Positions 34,204 to 43,870 of a DNA stretch of 64,000 nucleotides are shown here, piece after piece. Within the stretch, counting starts at the first letter, position 1. Every line of letters begins with the position of its first letter. The translations under genes and the position numbers were made by a program. The DNA lies in NCBI RefSeq assembly GCF_026340675.1, contig NZ_JAPEOX010000005.1:62001-126000 (forward strand), written 5' to 3'. Below the pieces are notes generated by a model. The model was not told the origin of the DNA, made no database searches, and was given only the letters and a program-made list of their open reading frames with translations. The stretch comes from Streptomyces sp. NBC_01264 (GTDB taxonomy: Bacteria; Actinomycetota; Actinomycetes; Streptomycetales; Streptomycetaceae).

Positions 34204-34439
34204 CGTGCTCCTTGGCCCGGTCGTTGATGTAGTGGAACTGGGCATCCCGGTCGGGATGCTGGGCGCCCTCGAGGGTCTTGGCGTTGGCCTGGAGGCTGAA
34301 TCCCTCTTCCCGCAGCAGGTCGGCGACGGTATCCGCCGAGATGCGGTGGCCCTGCCTGGTGAGCTGGTCGGCGAGTCTGCGGGTGGACTTAGTCGTCCAT
34401 CGCAGTGGCGACATCGGGTCCCCGCGCATGTCGGGCTCG
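34204..34439 (-). pseudogene. ISAzo13-family transposase, internal fragment (inversion half 2)
   Basis: Minus strand reads EPDMRGDPMSPLRWTTKSTR, then RLADQLTRQGHRISADTVA, LLREEGFSLQANAKTLEG, DRDAQFHYINDRAKEHG, the ISAzo13 (Rhodopirellula-type) signature. It is cut on the 5' side by the type II IS6 at 34440 and on the 3' side by the IS3. The last 8 bases, CGGGCTCG (34432-34439), are the reverse complement of CGAGCCCG at 40400-40407 beside the N-terminal half. Confidence 0.88.
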
Positions 34440-35306
34440 GGCGTTGTCAGGTTGAGTGATTCTCGGGGGCATCTTCTGGTTCGGGACGTGTCTGGCCGTG
34501 GTAGTGGTGTCTGTTTCAGGTGGCCGCGGGCAGGCCTGCGGTGGCGGTGATCTGGTCCCAGATGGCGAAGCGGGTGATCATTTCGGTGCGGTAGCCGGTG
34601 GCGGTGAGGAGGTGGCGTCGGGGTCTGAAGTGGGGTGAGATGCCGCTGAACGCGGCCAGGAACCGTTGGGCTGCGCCGACGGAACGGAACCCCTTCATCG
34701 CGCGTTCCCGCTGCCTCGTCGGCTGATGTGAGTTCTCGGCCCGGTTGTTGAGTCCCTTGTGGGAGCGGTGGTCCACCGAGGGCATCACCATGCGGTGGGC
34801 GGCTCCGTAGGAGCGGAGCTTGTCGGTGATGATCACTCTGGGCACCGAGCGGGTCTTCTTCATCAGTTTCCGGAGGAAACGCCTGGCCGCGGCCTCGTCG
34901 CGGCGGTTCTGCAGCAGGATGTCGAGGACGTTCCCGTCCTGGTCGACGGCACGCCACAAGTACTTCTGCACCTTGTTGATCTTGACGAAGACCTCGTCCA
35001 GGTGCCATTTGTCGCCCGGCTGCGGGCGGCGCCGGCGCAGCGCGCCGGCGTAGGCGGGGCCGAACCGGCGGGTCCACTGGTGGACCGTCTCGTAAGACAC
35101 CTCGACGCCCCGCTCGAGCATCAGCTCCTCGACCTCACGCAGACTCAGACCGAAGCGGTGGTACAGCCACACGCAGTGGCTGATGATCTCCGGCGGGAAG
35201 CGGAAACCCCGGTACGACACCGTCTCCACGAGCAGCCCCTCCAGCAACCCCGACCAGACAGATGATCATCCCACCGAGCGACACCCCCACTCAACCTGAC
35301 AACGCC
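34440..35306 (-). mobile_element. IS6-family element, type II, complete (867 bp)
   Basis: Perfect 19-bp ends GGCGTTGTCAGGTTGAGTG (34440) and its inverse (35288-35306), distinct from the other IS6 copies. An inverted sister copy is at 40408..43138; coding sequences differ at essentially one base. Confidence 0.93.
34516..35247 (-). CDS. IS6 family transposase (type II)
   Basis: Up to 243 residues. Same architecture as type I but with diagnostic differences (YRGFRFPPEIISHCVWLYHR, HQWTRRFGPAYAGAL, KLMKKTRSVPRVI, VDHRSHKG). DDE residues are present (DKWHLDEVF, VIITDKLRSYG, NNRAENSHQ). Intact and probably the copy produced by the inversion event. Confidence 0.92.
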   Translation of the reverse strand: MLEGLLVETVSYRGFRFPPEIISHCVWLYHRFGLSLREVEELMLERGVEVSYETVHQWTRRFGPAYAGALRRRRPQPGDKWHLDEVFVKINKVQKYLWRAVDQDGNVLDILLQNRRDEAAARRFLRKLMKKTRSVPRVIITDKLRSYGAAHRMVMPSVDHRSHKGLNNRAENSHQPTRQRERAMKGFRSVGAAQRFLAAFSGISPHFRPRRHLLTATGYRTEMITRFAIWDQITATAGLPAAT

Positions 35307-35647
35307 CTTCCGCACCCCGCCGATCTTGACGAAGACCTCGTCCAAGTGCCACTTGTCGCCGGGCTGCGGGCGCCGCCGGCGCAACGCGTTGGCGTAGACC
35401 TGGCCGAACTTCAGACACCACCGGCGGATTGTCTCGTAGGAGACGACCACGCCCCGCTCGAGCATCATCTCCTCCACCTCACGGAAGGAGAGCGGGAACC
35501 GGAAGTACAGCCACACACAGTGCGAAATGATCTCCACCGGGTAACGGTGATTCGCATACGACGGCATGCTCGACGACACGAATCAGGCCCCTCTCCGGAC
35601 GGACAACCCGAAGATCATCTCACCCTGCCCGACAACGTGACAGTGCC
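35307..35647 (-). mobile_element. IS6-family 5' fragment (type I)
   Basis: From the IS end at 35647 (inverse CGTGACAGTGCC) to the boundary with the type II IS6. It contains the leader and first ~89 codons of a transposase (start 35579, to KIGGVRK), almost identical to the copy at 38007..38870. Confidence 0.88.
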
Positions 35648-36007
35648 CCCTCACGTCGTCCAGGCCGTGAAGATCCTGCGGCACCTCACACCGACCTGAA
35701 GACCGGCCGCGTCACCCGCCAGACCATCCACGCCATCACCAGCATGACGTCGTCCCAGGCATCACCCCAGCTCATCGGCCGTATCGCCCGAGCCCAATGG
35801 GGCATCGAAGCCGTCCACCACGTCAGGGACACCACCTTCGCCGAGGACGCCTCCAAGATCCGCACCGGCCACGGACCCGCGAACATGGCCACCCTGCGCA
35901 ACCTCGCGATCAACACCCTCCGCGACACCGGCCACCACAACATCGCCGCCGGACTCCGCGAGACCTCCTACACCCCGTTCACCCGCCCGCTCGACCTCCT
36001 CGGACTA
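35648..36007 (+). pseudogene. ISAs1-family transposase, C-terminal fragment
   Basis: Plus strand: VQAVKILRHLT, a one-base frameshift, then LKTGRVTRQTIHAITSMTS, ARAQWGIEAVHHVRDTTF, NMATLRNLAINTLRD and PLDLLGL, characteristic of ISAs1 C-termini. The IS630 at 36008 interrupts it; the last codons and stop (QYP*) continue at 37126-37136. The 5' side is cut by IS6. Confidence 0.8.
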
Positions 36008-37123
36008 CTGATCTTTGACTACGGGCTTGATGCGGGTGGGGTGAGTTCGAGGCCGGTCCCGGCCAGGAATCCGATGAGGAGTTCGGGGTGGCGCTGGATG
36101 TAGCGCAGGGCCCTCTTCACGGCTCGGTGGAGTTCGCTAATCGAACGGAAGGCCCGGTTCGCGATCTTCTCCTTGGCGTGCGCCCAGAGGAGTTCGACGG
36201 GGTTCAGCTCGGGTGCGTAGGAGGGCATCTGGATGATCGTGAGCCAGTCCTGTCGCTGTGCGTACTGTTTCACGTGTTTGCTGATGTGGCTGGAGTAGTT
36301 GTCCCAGACGAGGGTGACCGGGCCGTCCAGCCGGCGGTGGAGCAGGGCGAGGAAGCGTGGGAAGTCCTTCTTCGTGTAGCCGCCCGACGGCTTGACCGCA
36401 TAGATCATCCGGGGCTCCGTGCCCTCCTTGAAGCAGATCCACGCGACCATGCTGATCTTGTCGTTGCGTTTCCCGGACAGCCGTAGCACCGGGGTCTGCC
36501 CGGCCTTGCCCCAGGTGCGGCGGATGGGCCCGTTCAGCCAGGCTCCGGCCTCGTCCTCGAAGCAGACCCACCCGCCTGTGGCTGTGACCTGCGCGGATGG
36601 GAGGCCGCCGGCCACGTCTCCGTGCGCCATGCGGCAATCGCCTCCTCGCTACGCTCCACGGCCCGCACCTTCGGCACCTGCCACGACCAGCCCAGACGGT
36701 CCAACAGCCGCCACACCCCGGAGACCTCGTAGCGGACCTTGAACCGCTCCTCGATCAGGACCCCGACCCGGGCCAGGGTCCACCGCTGATCCTCCCAGCC
36801 GTACGCCGTCGGCCCCGCCCGCAGAAGACCCTCCAGCTCCCGCTCCTGCTCCGCGCTCAGATACGAACTGCCGCCCGGCCCCCTGGACAGCAGGGCCCGA
36901 CGGCCGCCCTCAGCCCAGGCCCGCCGCCACAGGCTGACCGCCTGCGGCGTCACCCCGAGCATCTGGGCGACCTTGCTCTGCCGCATCCCCTGTTCGAATA
37001 AATCAGCCGCCTGCAAACGTCGCCGCTCCAAATCAACTGGGCTCAACGACGCACGAGTTCGAGTCCCCATACACCCGGCATACCGAACCTGCCCAGATCA
37101 TCAAACACGGCATCAAAGATCAG
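36008..37123 (-). mobile_element. IS630-family element, complete (1,116 bp)
   Basis: Inverted ends CTGATCTTTGA / TCAAAGATCAG flanked by TA on both sides (36006-36007, 37124-37125), the TA duplication expected of IS630/Tc1 elements. It splits the ISAs1 gene. Confidence 0.9.
36019..37070 (-). CDS. IS630 family transposase (two overlapping frames)
   Basis: Frame 1 (37070 to 36534) carries the HTH part: LFEQGMRQSKVAQMLGVTPQ, RWTLARVGVLIEERFKV. Frame 2 (36630 to 36019) carries the catalytic part: WVCFEDEAGAWL (Asp), VTLVWDNYSSHIS (Asp), APELNPVELLWAHAK (Glu). They overlap near 36595, consistent with programmed frameshifting as in other two-frame IS630 elements, or with a simple frameshift mutation. 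Confidence 0.82.
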
Positions 37124-37170
37124 TACAGTACCCCTGACCTGCACCGCAGCATGATCAACACGACTATGAA

Positions 37171-37806
37171 TTAGCCCTGGCCCTCACTCGTCGTGGTGCC
37201 ATTTCGGCGCTGCAGATTTGTCCCGCTGAACGTGGGAGGGCAGGAGCGGGTGGCAGCTTTTGTGAAACATACTGCTGCCGAAGTGCTCTTGCAATTCATT
37301 CCATTGGCTTGGGAGTAGCAGCTGTTTCCAGTGCCGGGGAGGGCCAAGAATAGTGCCTGGGGAGCAGTTCCGGGGCCGCCAGGGCCTGTCCACGGATTTT
37401 GGACGGCTTCGATGGTACCAGCCCCGTCTGCGAGTACCACGGTCACTGAGCCGCCATCCCCGAGTTCAGTATCGATAAATTGACTGCCCGTAAGAGTCTT
37501 GCAATTGATTGAAGGGAAGCAGGTGATTTCGATTTGGGCACCGAAATCATTGTAGACCTGATAAGTCAGGTCACCGTCCACATTCCCGAGGCCGGTGCGC
37601 ACGGAGTGTCCGCTTCCGGTGGTTGCATTTTCGCCGTATTTAATGCTTCCGCAGGCGTTGTGATTGTGGTTTCCTTTAACTTCGATGATGCAGATGTTTC
37701 TGTGGTCTTTGTCGTGATTGTCAGCTTGTGCGGTGGTGCTGAATCCGAGTCCGGTGATTGCGAGGAGGGCTGTGGCGGCTGCGAGTGTGGCGCGTGTGTA
37801 GCGCAT
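37171..37806 (-). CDS. Small secreted protein, NICxIxxxGNHN family
   Basis: 211 residues with signal peptide (MRYTRATLAAATALLAITGL..., cleavage near AQADN). Just after it is NICIIEVKGNHNHNACGSIK, closely matched by the gene at 63715 and more distantly by that at 39557. The rest is beta-rich (DLTYQVYNDFGAQIEITCFP, SVTVVLADGAGTIEAVQNPW). Several Cys pairs suggest disulfides. Function unknown; extracellular. Confidence 0.7.
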   Translation of the reverse strand: MRYTRATLAAATALLAITGLGFSTTAQADNHDKDHRNICIIEVKGNHNHNACGSIKYGENATTGSGHSVRTGLGNVDGDLTYQVYNDFGAQIEITCFPSINCKTLTGSQFIDTELGDGGSVTVVLADGAGTIEAVQNPWTGPGGPGTAPQALFLALPGTGNSCYSQANGMNCKSTSAAVCFTKAATRSCPPTFSGTNLQRRNGTTTSEGQG

Positions 37807-37921
37807 TCTGCTTCTCCTTGGTTGTTCCGGTTGTTGTTTTTGTATGATGGTGGTTTGTGAGTGCGTATTGGGGGAGGCGGGCCGTGATTGTAGTTCGGTC
37901 GGGTGAATCGGGTTGACTTGA

Positions 37922-38006
37922 CAGCACTGTCACGTAAGCGATGCATGGCATGGACGCGTCAGTAGTTCTTTCGGTGGGCGCCCCGGATCGCATCGTCAGG
38001 CGAGAG
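37922..38006. repeat. Dispersed repeat, fragment
   Basis: About 85 bp (GCACTGTCACGTAAGCGATG..., CGCGTCAGTAGTTC, GCGCCCCGGATCGC) closely related to the left half of 62702..62862 and cut by the IS6 at 38007. It is probably the end of an unidentified element whose terminus resembles IS6 ends. Confidence 0.6.
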
Positions 38007-38870
38007 GGCACTGTCACGTTGTCGGGCAGGGTGAGATGATCTTCGGGTTGTCCGTCCGGAGAGGGGCCTGATTCGTGTCGTCGAGCATGCCGTCGTATGC
38101 GAATCACCGTTACCCGGTGGAGATCATTTCGCACTGTGTGTGGCTGTACTTCCGGTTCCCGCTCTCCTTCCGTGAGGTGGAGGAGATGATGCTCGAGCGG
38201 GGCGTGGTCGTCTCCTACGAGACAATCCGCCGGTGGTGTCTGAAGTTCAGCCAGGTCTACGCCAACGCGTTGCGCCGGCGGCGCCCGCAGCCCGGCGACA
38301 AGTGGCACTTGGACGAGGTCTTCGTCAAGATCGGCGGGGTGCGGAAGTACTTGTGGCGGGCTGTGGACGCCGACGGGAACGTCCTCGACATCCTGGTGCA
38401 GAATCGCCGTGACAAGGCTGCGGCCAGGCGTTTCTTCCGTCGGCTCCTCACCTCCACCGGGCAGGTGCCCCGGGTGGTCGTCACCGACAAGCTGAAGTCG
38501 TACGGGGCGGCGCACCGGGAAGTGATGCCCTCGGTGGAGCACCGTTCCCACAAGGGTTTGAACAACCGGGCGGAGAACTCGCACCAGCCAACGAGGCAGC
38601 GGGAACGCGCGATGAAAGGGTTCCGCAGCCCGGGTGGGGCGCAACGGTTCCTGGCCGCGTTCACCGGGATCTCACCCCACTTCAGACCCGGACGGCACCT
38701 CATGACCGCCCGCCGCCACCGCCTCGAAATGACCGTCCGCTTCGCGATCTGGGACCAGATCACCGGCGTCGCCGGCATGCCCGCGACGGTCTGAGCAACC
38801 AGCCGCCGACGACCCCCGCACGGCCTGACGCGCAATCAAACGATCACACCACCGACAAGGTGACAGCACC
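38007..38870 (+). mobile_element. IS6-family element, complete (864 bp)
   Basis: From GGCACTGTCACGTTGTCGG at 38007 to AGGTGACAGCACC at 38870. Flanks do not match. Right after it is another partial IS6 end. Confidence 0.9.
38075..38794 (+). CDS. IS6 family transposase
   Basis: 239 residues with intact DDE motifs (DKWHLDEVFVKIGG, VVVTDKLKSYG, NNRAENSHQ). Note KFSQVYANA where most copies have KFGQ. Confidence 0.92.
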   Translation: MSSSMPSYANHRYPVEIISHCVWLYFRFPLSFREVEEMMLERGVVVSYETIRRWCLKFSQVYANALRRRRPQPGDKWHLDEVFVKIGGVRKYLWRAVDADGNVLDILVQNRRDKAAARRFFRRLLTSTGQVPRVVVTDKLKSYGAAHREVMPSVEHRSHKGLNNRAENSHQPTRQRERAMKGFRSPGGAQRFLAAFTGISPHFRPGRHLMTARRHRLEMTVRFAIWDQITGVAGMPATV

Positions 38871-38943
38871 CACGAACCCCACCCCTCGCCGGACGGACAA
38901 CCCGAAGATCATCCCAGACCCCCACCGGCAACGTGACAATGCC
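38871..38943 (-). mobile_element. Orphan IS6 5' end
   Basis: About 73 bp equal to the leader and terminal repeat of an IS6 copy (CACGAACCCCACCCC..., ending CGTGACAATGCC), with no transposase codons. Confidence 0.75.
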
Positions 38944-39011
38944 TGTGAGACAGAGTCGTTGACCATACAGACCCATTGGATCATCGAGATGGTCAACTGC
39001 GGCAGCATGGA

Positions 39012-39557
39012 TCAGGTCGCGTCGTGCGTGATGGTGGTGGTGTCGCCATTGAAACTGCAGGCTGTACCCGGGGCGGTGGTAGAGCAGCTGGTGACCCGGC
39101 CGTTGTCCATGGTGATGGTGAGGTGCCCCAGGTCGGTGCCGACGGCAGTTTGCAAGCTGTACTCGGCCGTGGCATCGGTGGTGGCTGTGGTGTTGTCTTC
39201 GGCCTGGCGAATGAGGGACGCGCCCGGCGCGATGGAGTTCTCGGCGGGGGCTGGCACGAGCGTGCCGGATTCCCGGACGAATACCAGGGTGAGGTCGGTG
39301 GTGTGGTTACGGATGGGATAGGAGGAAACGGTCGCTGCGGCCGCGGTGTTCGCGCTCGCGTCAGCGTTCTCGGACTCGAGGGAAGGTGCCGTCACAACCT
39401 TCTCGCAGGCGAGGTTGTTGAAATCGCCGATGTTGTGGATCAGGCACATGCGTGAGGCGGGCGGATCACCGATTTGATCTGCACCGGCTGAAGCTGCGCC
39501 GCCAAGGACCACTGTGCTTGACGCGATGAGCGTCATAGCCACCCTTACTACAGGCAT
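39012..39557 (-). CDS. Small secreted protein, distant member of the CxIxxxGxxN set
   Basis: 181 residues. RBS AAGGTGGAAAG precedes ATG 39557. Signal peptide ends SAGADQ (about 27). Then MCLIHNIGDFNNLACEKV aligns with NICIIEVKGNHNHNACGSI of the 37.2-kb gene. The C-terminal part has a Cys pair (SCSTTAPGTACSF). Function unknown. Confidence 0.65.
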   Translation of the reverse strand: MPVVRVAMTLIASSTVVLGGAASAGADQIGDPPASRMCLIHNIGDFNNLACEKVVTAPSLESENADASANTAAAATVSSYPIRNHTTDLTLVFVRESGTLVPAPAENSIAPGASLIRQAEDNTTATTDATAEYSLQTAVGTDLGHLTITMDNGRVTSCSTTAPGTACSFNGDTTTITHDAT

Positions 39558-39778
39558 CTTTCCACCTTTTTGGCCAGTCCGGTAGGTCGGAGGTTACGGA
39601 CCGATCCTTCTGTAGGAAGGGCTATCAGTCGGGGACGACACACCGCCGATGCCAACGTGTCAACGGCCCGTCTTACCCGTGCACTCCCGTGCGCCGTGGT
39701 GTCGTACGCGATCCGCCGCGAGCGGGAGAGGATCATGTGTGCCGTTCCCATGAAGCTTCACGGAAAAAGGACTTGATC

Positions 39779-40042
39779 ATGCTGACCAAGAATCTGCGGG
39801 CTCTTGCGACCACGACGACCGCGGCTCTGGTGCTCGTCGGCGTGCAGACCGCTTCCGCTTGTGCAGACTCCGGATCTGGTCACTGGAGAGCCCCCGGTAC
39901 GCCGGACATCACTGTCATCGTCGCGGCCGGGGACCACATTACGGCAGACCCGGAGCGCATCACCAGGAGCGGCCCAGACACCCATGTTCCCGCATCCGCG
40001 GTCTGCCACACAGGCGCCACGCCTCTGTGCCATATCGCCTGA
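39779..40042 (+). CDS. Short secreted peptide
   Basis: 87 residues from ATG 39779 (AAAAAGGAC upstream). Signal peptide MLTKNLRALATTTTAALVLV..., cleavage near SACADS. The short mature region has two Cys near its end (VCHTGATPLCHIA). It is divergent from the 39557 gene, sharing a ~220-bp promoter region. Confidence 0.55.
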   Translation: MLTKNLRALATTTTAALVLVGVQTASACADSGSGHWRAPGTPDITVIVAAGDHITADPERITRSGPDTHVPASAVCHTGATPLCHIA

Positions 40043-40103
40043 CGGCTTAGGGCTCGCAGAGAATCAAGGTGTTGCTTCCCGCGGTTCGACTCGTTGGTGT
40101 GAT

Positions 40104-40407
40104 ATGCGCATATCCGGCGAGGCTAGTGATCAACTCGGCCTGAAGTTCGCGGTGTTGTTTCCTCATCTGGACGAGCGGCAGCGCCGTCTCCTGATGGGGG
40201 CTGAGGCCAGGATCCTGGGACACGGCGGGATCCGGGCGGTCGCCCGAGCCGCCCAGGTCAGCGAGACCACAGTCCGCAAAGGCGTGGACGAGCTGGAGGC
40301 GGGGGCGGAACCGCTGGGCCGGGTCCGCCGTCCTGGCGGAGGTCGCAAGCGGGCAGCCGAGGTGGATCCAGGACTGCGGCCCGCGCTGTTGGCGCTGGTC
40401 GAGCCCG
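40104..40407 (+). pseudogene. ISAzo13-family transposase, N-terminal fragment (inversion half 1)
   Basis: From ATG 40104: LKFAVLFPHLDERQRRLLMG, EARILGHGGIRAVARAAQV, SETTVRKGVDELEAG, RRPGGGRKRA, LLALVEP. It is cut by the type II IS6 at 40408. Joined at CGAGCCCG to the fragment at 34204..34439 (reverse-complemented), it gives a continuous ISAzo13 sequence (LVEP + DMRGDPMSPLRW). Confidence 0.9.
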
Positions 40408-40958
40408 GGCGTTGTCAGGTTGAGTGGGGGTGTCGCTCGGTGGGATGATCATCTGTCTGGTCGGGGTTGCTGGAGGGGCTGCTCGTGGAGACGGTGTCGT
40501 ACCGGGGTTTCCGCTTCCCGCCGGAGATCATCAGCCACTGCGTGTGGCTGTACCACCGCTTCGGTCTGAGTCTGCGTGAGGTCGAGGAGCTGATGCTCGA
40601 GCGGGGCGTCGAGGTGTCTTACGAGACGGTCCACCAGTGGACCCGCCGGTTCGGCCCCGCCTACGCCGGCGCGCTGCGCCGGCGCCGCCCGCAGCCGGGC
40701 GACAAATGGCACCTGGACGAGGTCTTCGTCAAGATCAACAAGGTGCAGAAGTACTTGTGGCGTGCCGTCGACCAGGACGGGAACGTCCTCGACATCCTGC
40801 TGCAGAACCGCCGCGACGAGGCCGCGGCCAGGCGTTTCCTCCGGAAACTGATGAAGAAGACCCGCTCGGTGCCCAGAGTGATCATCACCGACAAGCTCCG
40901 CTCCTACGGAGCCGCCCACCGCATGGTGATGCCCTCGGTGGACCACCGCTCCCACAAG

Positions 40959-42817
40959 GGATCCTGCTGGCCAAATGTGGGGGGCAGTCAGGCCGTGAGG
41001 GTGAGGTCAAGTCTCGCGAGGTGACTGGTGCGGGTGTGGTCGAGGGGTTGGTTGTTCCACCAGGCGTCGAGGCGGATGAGGTTGAGGGCGACGGCGGAGT
41101 AGACGTGTTCGAGGTGGGTCTTCGCGAGGCCGCGATAGCGGGCCCTGCGGTTACCGGTGACGGCTGTGGCCTGGCGGATGGTGCCCTCGACGCCGGCGCG
41201 CAGGGCGTATGTGGTCTGCCAGTCGGCGTCCTGCTGGGCGGCGTGGTTCGTGTTGATCAGTTCCTGCAGGTCCCGTGGGCGCAGGGTGAGCTGGCGGCCC
41301 TGGCGTGTGGCGTCGGTGCATGCCGCTCTGACCGGGCAGGGGCCGCAGTCGGCCTCGTCGAAGCGGACCGCGATCCCTTCGCGGCCGTGTTGCCGGGCCG
41401 GGCTCCAGAACCTGCTGGTGGCGCCCTGGGGGCAGGTGGCTTGCTCGGCGTCCCAGTCGATGGTGAAGGCTTCGCGCTGGTAACCGGCGTTCTCCCGGTC
41501 CTGGCGGGAGGTGCCCGCCAGGAGCGGTGCGACCAGGGTGATCCCGAAGGCGGCCCGGGCCCCGGCGAGGAGTTCCGCGCTTGCGTAGCCGGAGTCGAGG
41601 TAGTGCTCGGCGGGCAGCAGGCCCCGGTCGGCGAGGGCCCGGTGGACGGGCTCGACCAGCTTCACATCGGGCACGGTCGCGTCCGTGGTCGCGACATGTG
41701 TGATCACGTTCGGGATGTCCGGACGCGCCCGGCGTCCCGGCCGCGGGGTCCCTCCGCCGGGCCGGGGCCGCTGGCAGACCTCGCTGATGTGCAGTTTGTA
41801 CCCGGTCCAGTGTAGGGCGTTCTTGGTGCCGTTGCGGGCGTCGAGGTCGTAGGGCGAGGCCAGGCGCAGTCTGCCGGGCGGGAGACCCTCCTTGTCCGCC
41901 TCCCGCCGCTTGACCACCTCCCGCCCGTCGCCGCCGGTGGTGACCAGGTAGTTCTGCACAGTGATCCGGCGCAGGACCTGGACCGCGGGCAGCTCGCGCA
42001 GCCACAGGGGCGAGTGAGGGTTGTGGACCGCCCGCAGCAGGGCCACCGCGTCACGGCCGTAGTCCAGTACGAGTTCGTCCCGCTTGGCTTTGGAGCTGGC
42101 GGGACGCCAGCTCTCGTCGATGCGCCGCCCGTAGCGGCGGTTCCACCCACGGACGTCCACGGCCTGCGCCACCCAGTGCGGGGCCGCGGCGGACAGCGCC
42201 TCCAGCGCGGCCCGCACCGACTCCCCGCACAGCTCGAGGCGGTTCAGGTCCCGCACCGCCGCCAGTACGTGGGTGGAGTCGGTCCGCTGCTTACCCCCAG
42301 CCTTGACCAGGCCCTTGCCCTTCAATGCCGCCAGCAGCAGATCCAGTACCCGCTCCTCCAGGCCGTGCTCGACCACCCGGGTGCGGAACTCCGAGAGCAC
42401 CGAGGCATCGAAGCCGACGTCCTCCAACTCCAGGCCAAGGCAGTACTTCCACGACAGGTCGAACCGGACCCGGTGGGCGGCGGCGCGGTCGGTCAGGTTC
42501 TCCGCCATCTGCAGCACCGTCACCATCGCCAGCCGCCCCGGCGACCAGCCCCGCCGGCCCCGCAGACCGAACGCCCCGGCGAACTCGGCATCCGCGAACA
42601 GCCCGCCCAGCTCATCCCGCACCCGCATAGCCAACGGCGGCGCCCCACGACCAGCCACCGCCCGCGCGACCCGCACCGTCACCTCAGGGACCTCGGGCCA
42701 CTGCTCCGGCAGCAACGACATGACTCCCACCCCACCAGCCGGGAACGACAGAACCGGCCACCACCATGCCAACCGCCCGCCCTCACCGCAGGACACGACA
42801 TTTGGCCAGCAGGATCC
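40959..42817 (-). mobile_element. IS1182-family element, complete copy C (1,859 bp)
   Basis: Same 20-bp ends as copy B; flanked by ACAAG (40954-40958 and 42818-42822). Confidence 0.93.
40988..42721 (-). CDS. IS1182 family transposase
   Basis: 577 residues from ATG 42721, the same protein as copies B and D. Intact. Confidence 0.93.
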   Translation of the reverse strand: MSLLPEQWPEVPEVTVRVARAVAGRGAPPLAMRVRDELGGLFADAEFAGAFGLRGRRGWSPGRLAMVTVLQMAENLTDRAAAHRVRFDLSWKYCLGLELEDVGFDASVLSEFRTRVVEHGLEERVLDLLLAALKGKGLVKAGGKQRTDSTHVLAAVRDLNRLELCGESVRAALEALSAAAPHWVAQAVDVRGWNRRYGRRIDESWRPASSKAKRDELVLDYGRDAVALLRAVHNPHSPLWLRELPAVQVLRRITVQNYLVTTGGDGREVVKRREADKEGLPPGRLRLASPYDLDARNGTKNALHWTGYKLHISEVCQRPRPGGGTPRPGRRARPDIPNVITHVATTDATVPDVKLVEPVHRALADRGLLPAEHYLDSGYASAELLAGARAAFGITLVAPLLAGTSRQDRENAGYQREAFTIDWDAEQATCPQGATSRFWSPARQHGREGIAVRFDEADCGPCPVRAACTDATRQGRQLTLRPRDLQELINTNHAAQQDADWQTTYALRAGVEGTIRQATAVTGNRRARYRGLAKTHLEHVYSAVALNLIRLDAWWNNQPLDHTRTSHLARLDLTLTA

Positions 42818-43138
42818 ACAAGGGACTCAACAACCGGGCCGAGAACTCACATCAGCCGACGAGGCAGCGGGAACGCGCGATGAAGGGGTTCCGTTCCGTC
42901 GGCGCAGCCCAACGGTTCCTGGCCGCGTTCAGCGGCATCTCACCCCACTTCAGACCCCGACGCCACCTCCTCACCGCCACCGGCTACCGCACCGAAATGA
43001 TCACCCGCTTCGCCATCTGGGACCAGATCACCGGCACCGCAGGCCTGCCCGCGGCCACCTGAAACAGACACCACTACCACGGCCAGACACGTCCCGAACC
43101 AGAAGATGCCCCCGAGAATCACTCAACCTGACAACGCC

Positions 43139-43545
43139 CGTTCCGGTGCTCGTCGACGAAACGGAAGCGGATCACCGTGTCGTCTCCCGCGCGAAATAGG
43201 CGGCGGCCTTCCGGAGGATCTCGTTGTCCTCCTTCAGTCGGACGTTCTCCCGCCGCAGGCGCTTGAGCTCTTCCTTCTCGTCAGGGGTCACGCCGGCGTC
43301 ACCCCCGCCGTCCGCGGCCTGGATACGGGTCCGGTCGTCGCGAACCCACTTGCGCAGGGTCTCCAGATGGATGCCCAGGCCGTGGGCGATGTCGGTGAGG
43401 GATCGGTCCGGCGAGGAACGCACGAGGTCCACCGCGTCCCGCTTGAACTCTTCGGGGTAGTTCTTCCGCTTTGCCACCTTGGATCACTTCCCCTGGATGA
43501 CCAAACATCCAGCGTCCAGGTGTCGGAATTTCGGGGGTCACTTCA
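43139..43545 (-). mobile_element. IS3-family fragment
   Basis: The right part of a third IS3 type: its end (inverse TGAAGTGACCCCCGAAATTC, at about 43545), intact orfA, and 12 codons of orfB (IRFRFVDEH) before the IS6 boundary. Confidence 0.8.
43172..43477 (-). CDS. IS3 family transposase OrfA
   Basis: 101 residues: YPEEFKRDAVDLVRSSPDRS, HTH DIAHGLGIHLETLRKWV, coiled coil EKEELKRLRRENVRLKEDNE. The gene is complete but orfB is deleted. Confidence 0.88.
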   Translation of the reverse strand: MAKRKNYPEEFKRDAVDLVRSSPDRSLTDIAHGLGIHLETLRKWVRDDRTRIQAADGGGDAGVTPDEKEELKRLRRENVRLKEDNEILRKAAAYFARETTR

Positions 43546-43870
43546 CCCGGCCTCGCCCCCTACGAGGCCGCCAGCAGCGTCACACTGCCACCATGGCCGC
43601 GATCCGGCTGGCCGCTCAGGCAGTGGCCCGCCCGGGTGGGCAGGGCGATGACGGCGGCGGTGGACGCCCGGTCGAGGGCGGACGCCCGCCACGGATCCGA
43701 GATGGGCTCTCTTTTGCCCCAACGCCAATCGGCGTTCCAGACGTACGCAGACTTCTGTAACACCCGTAGATGACGTACCACCGCCGACGCCGTTTGTCAC
43801 CATAGGCTTTCAATGTCAGTGGTAAGTAACACGGATGCCCCGGAGCTGGCGGGGCATCCGTGTTTCTATT
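43546..43870. other. Unresolved 325-bp region
   Basis: Short minus-strand frames (for example 43560..43781, SAYVWNADWRWGKREPIS) have weak coding signals and no recognised family. They may be remnants of a gene cut by the IS3 on the left. Confidence 0.25.

Larger units (their letters stand above)
40467..43062 (+). pseudogene. IS6 family transposase (type II) split by IS1182
   Basis: N-terminal part 40467..40958 (to VDHRSHKG), C-terminal part from 42823 (LNNRAENSHQPTRQRER) to 43062. IS1182 is inserted in the opposite orientation to this gene, 6 codons before the catalytic Glu. Confidence 0.9.
40408..43138 (+). mobile_element. IS6-family element, type II, interrupted by IS1182 copy C
   Basis: Ends GGCGTTGTCAGGTTGAGTG at 40408 and its inverse ending 43138. 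Without IS1182 and one ACAAG it is 867 bp, as the sister copy at 34440..35306. Confidence 0.92.
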
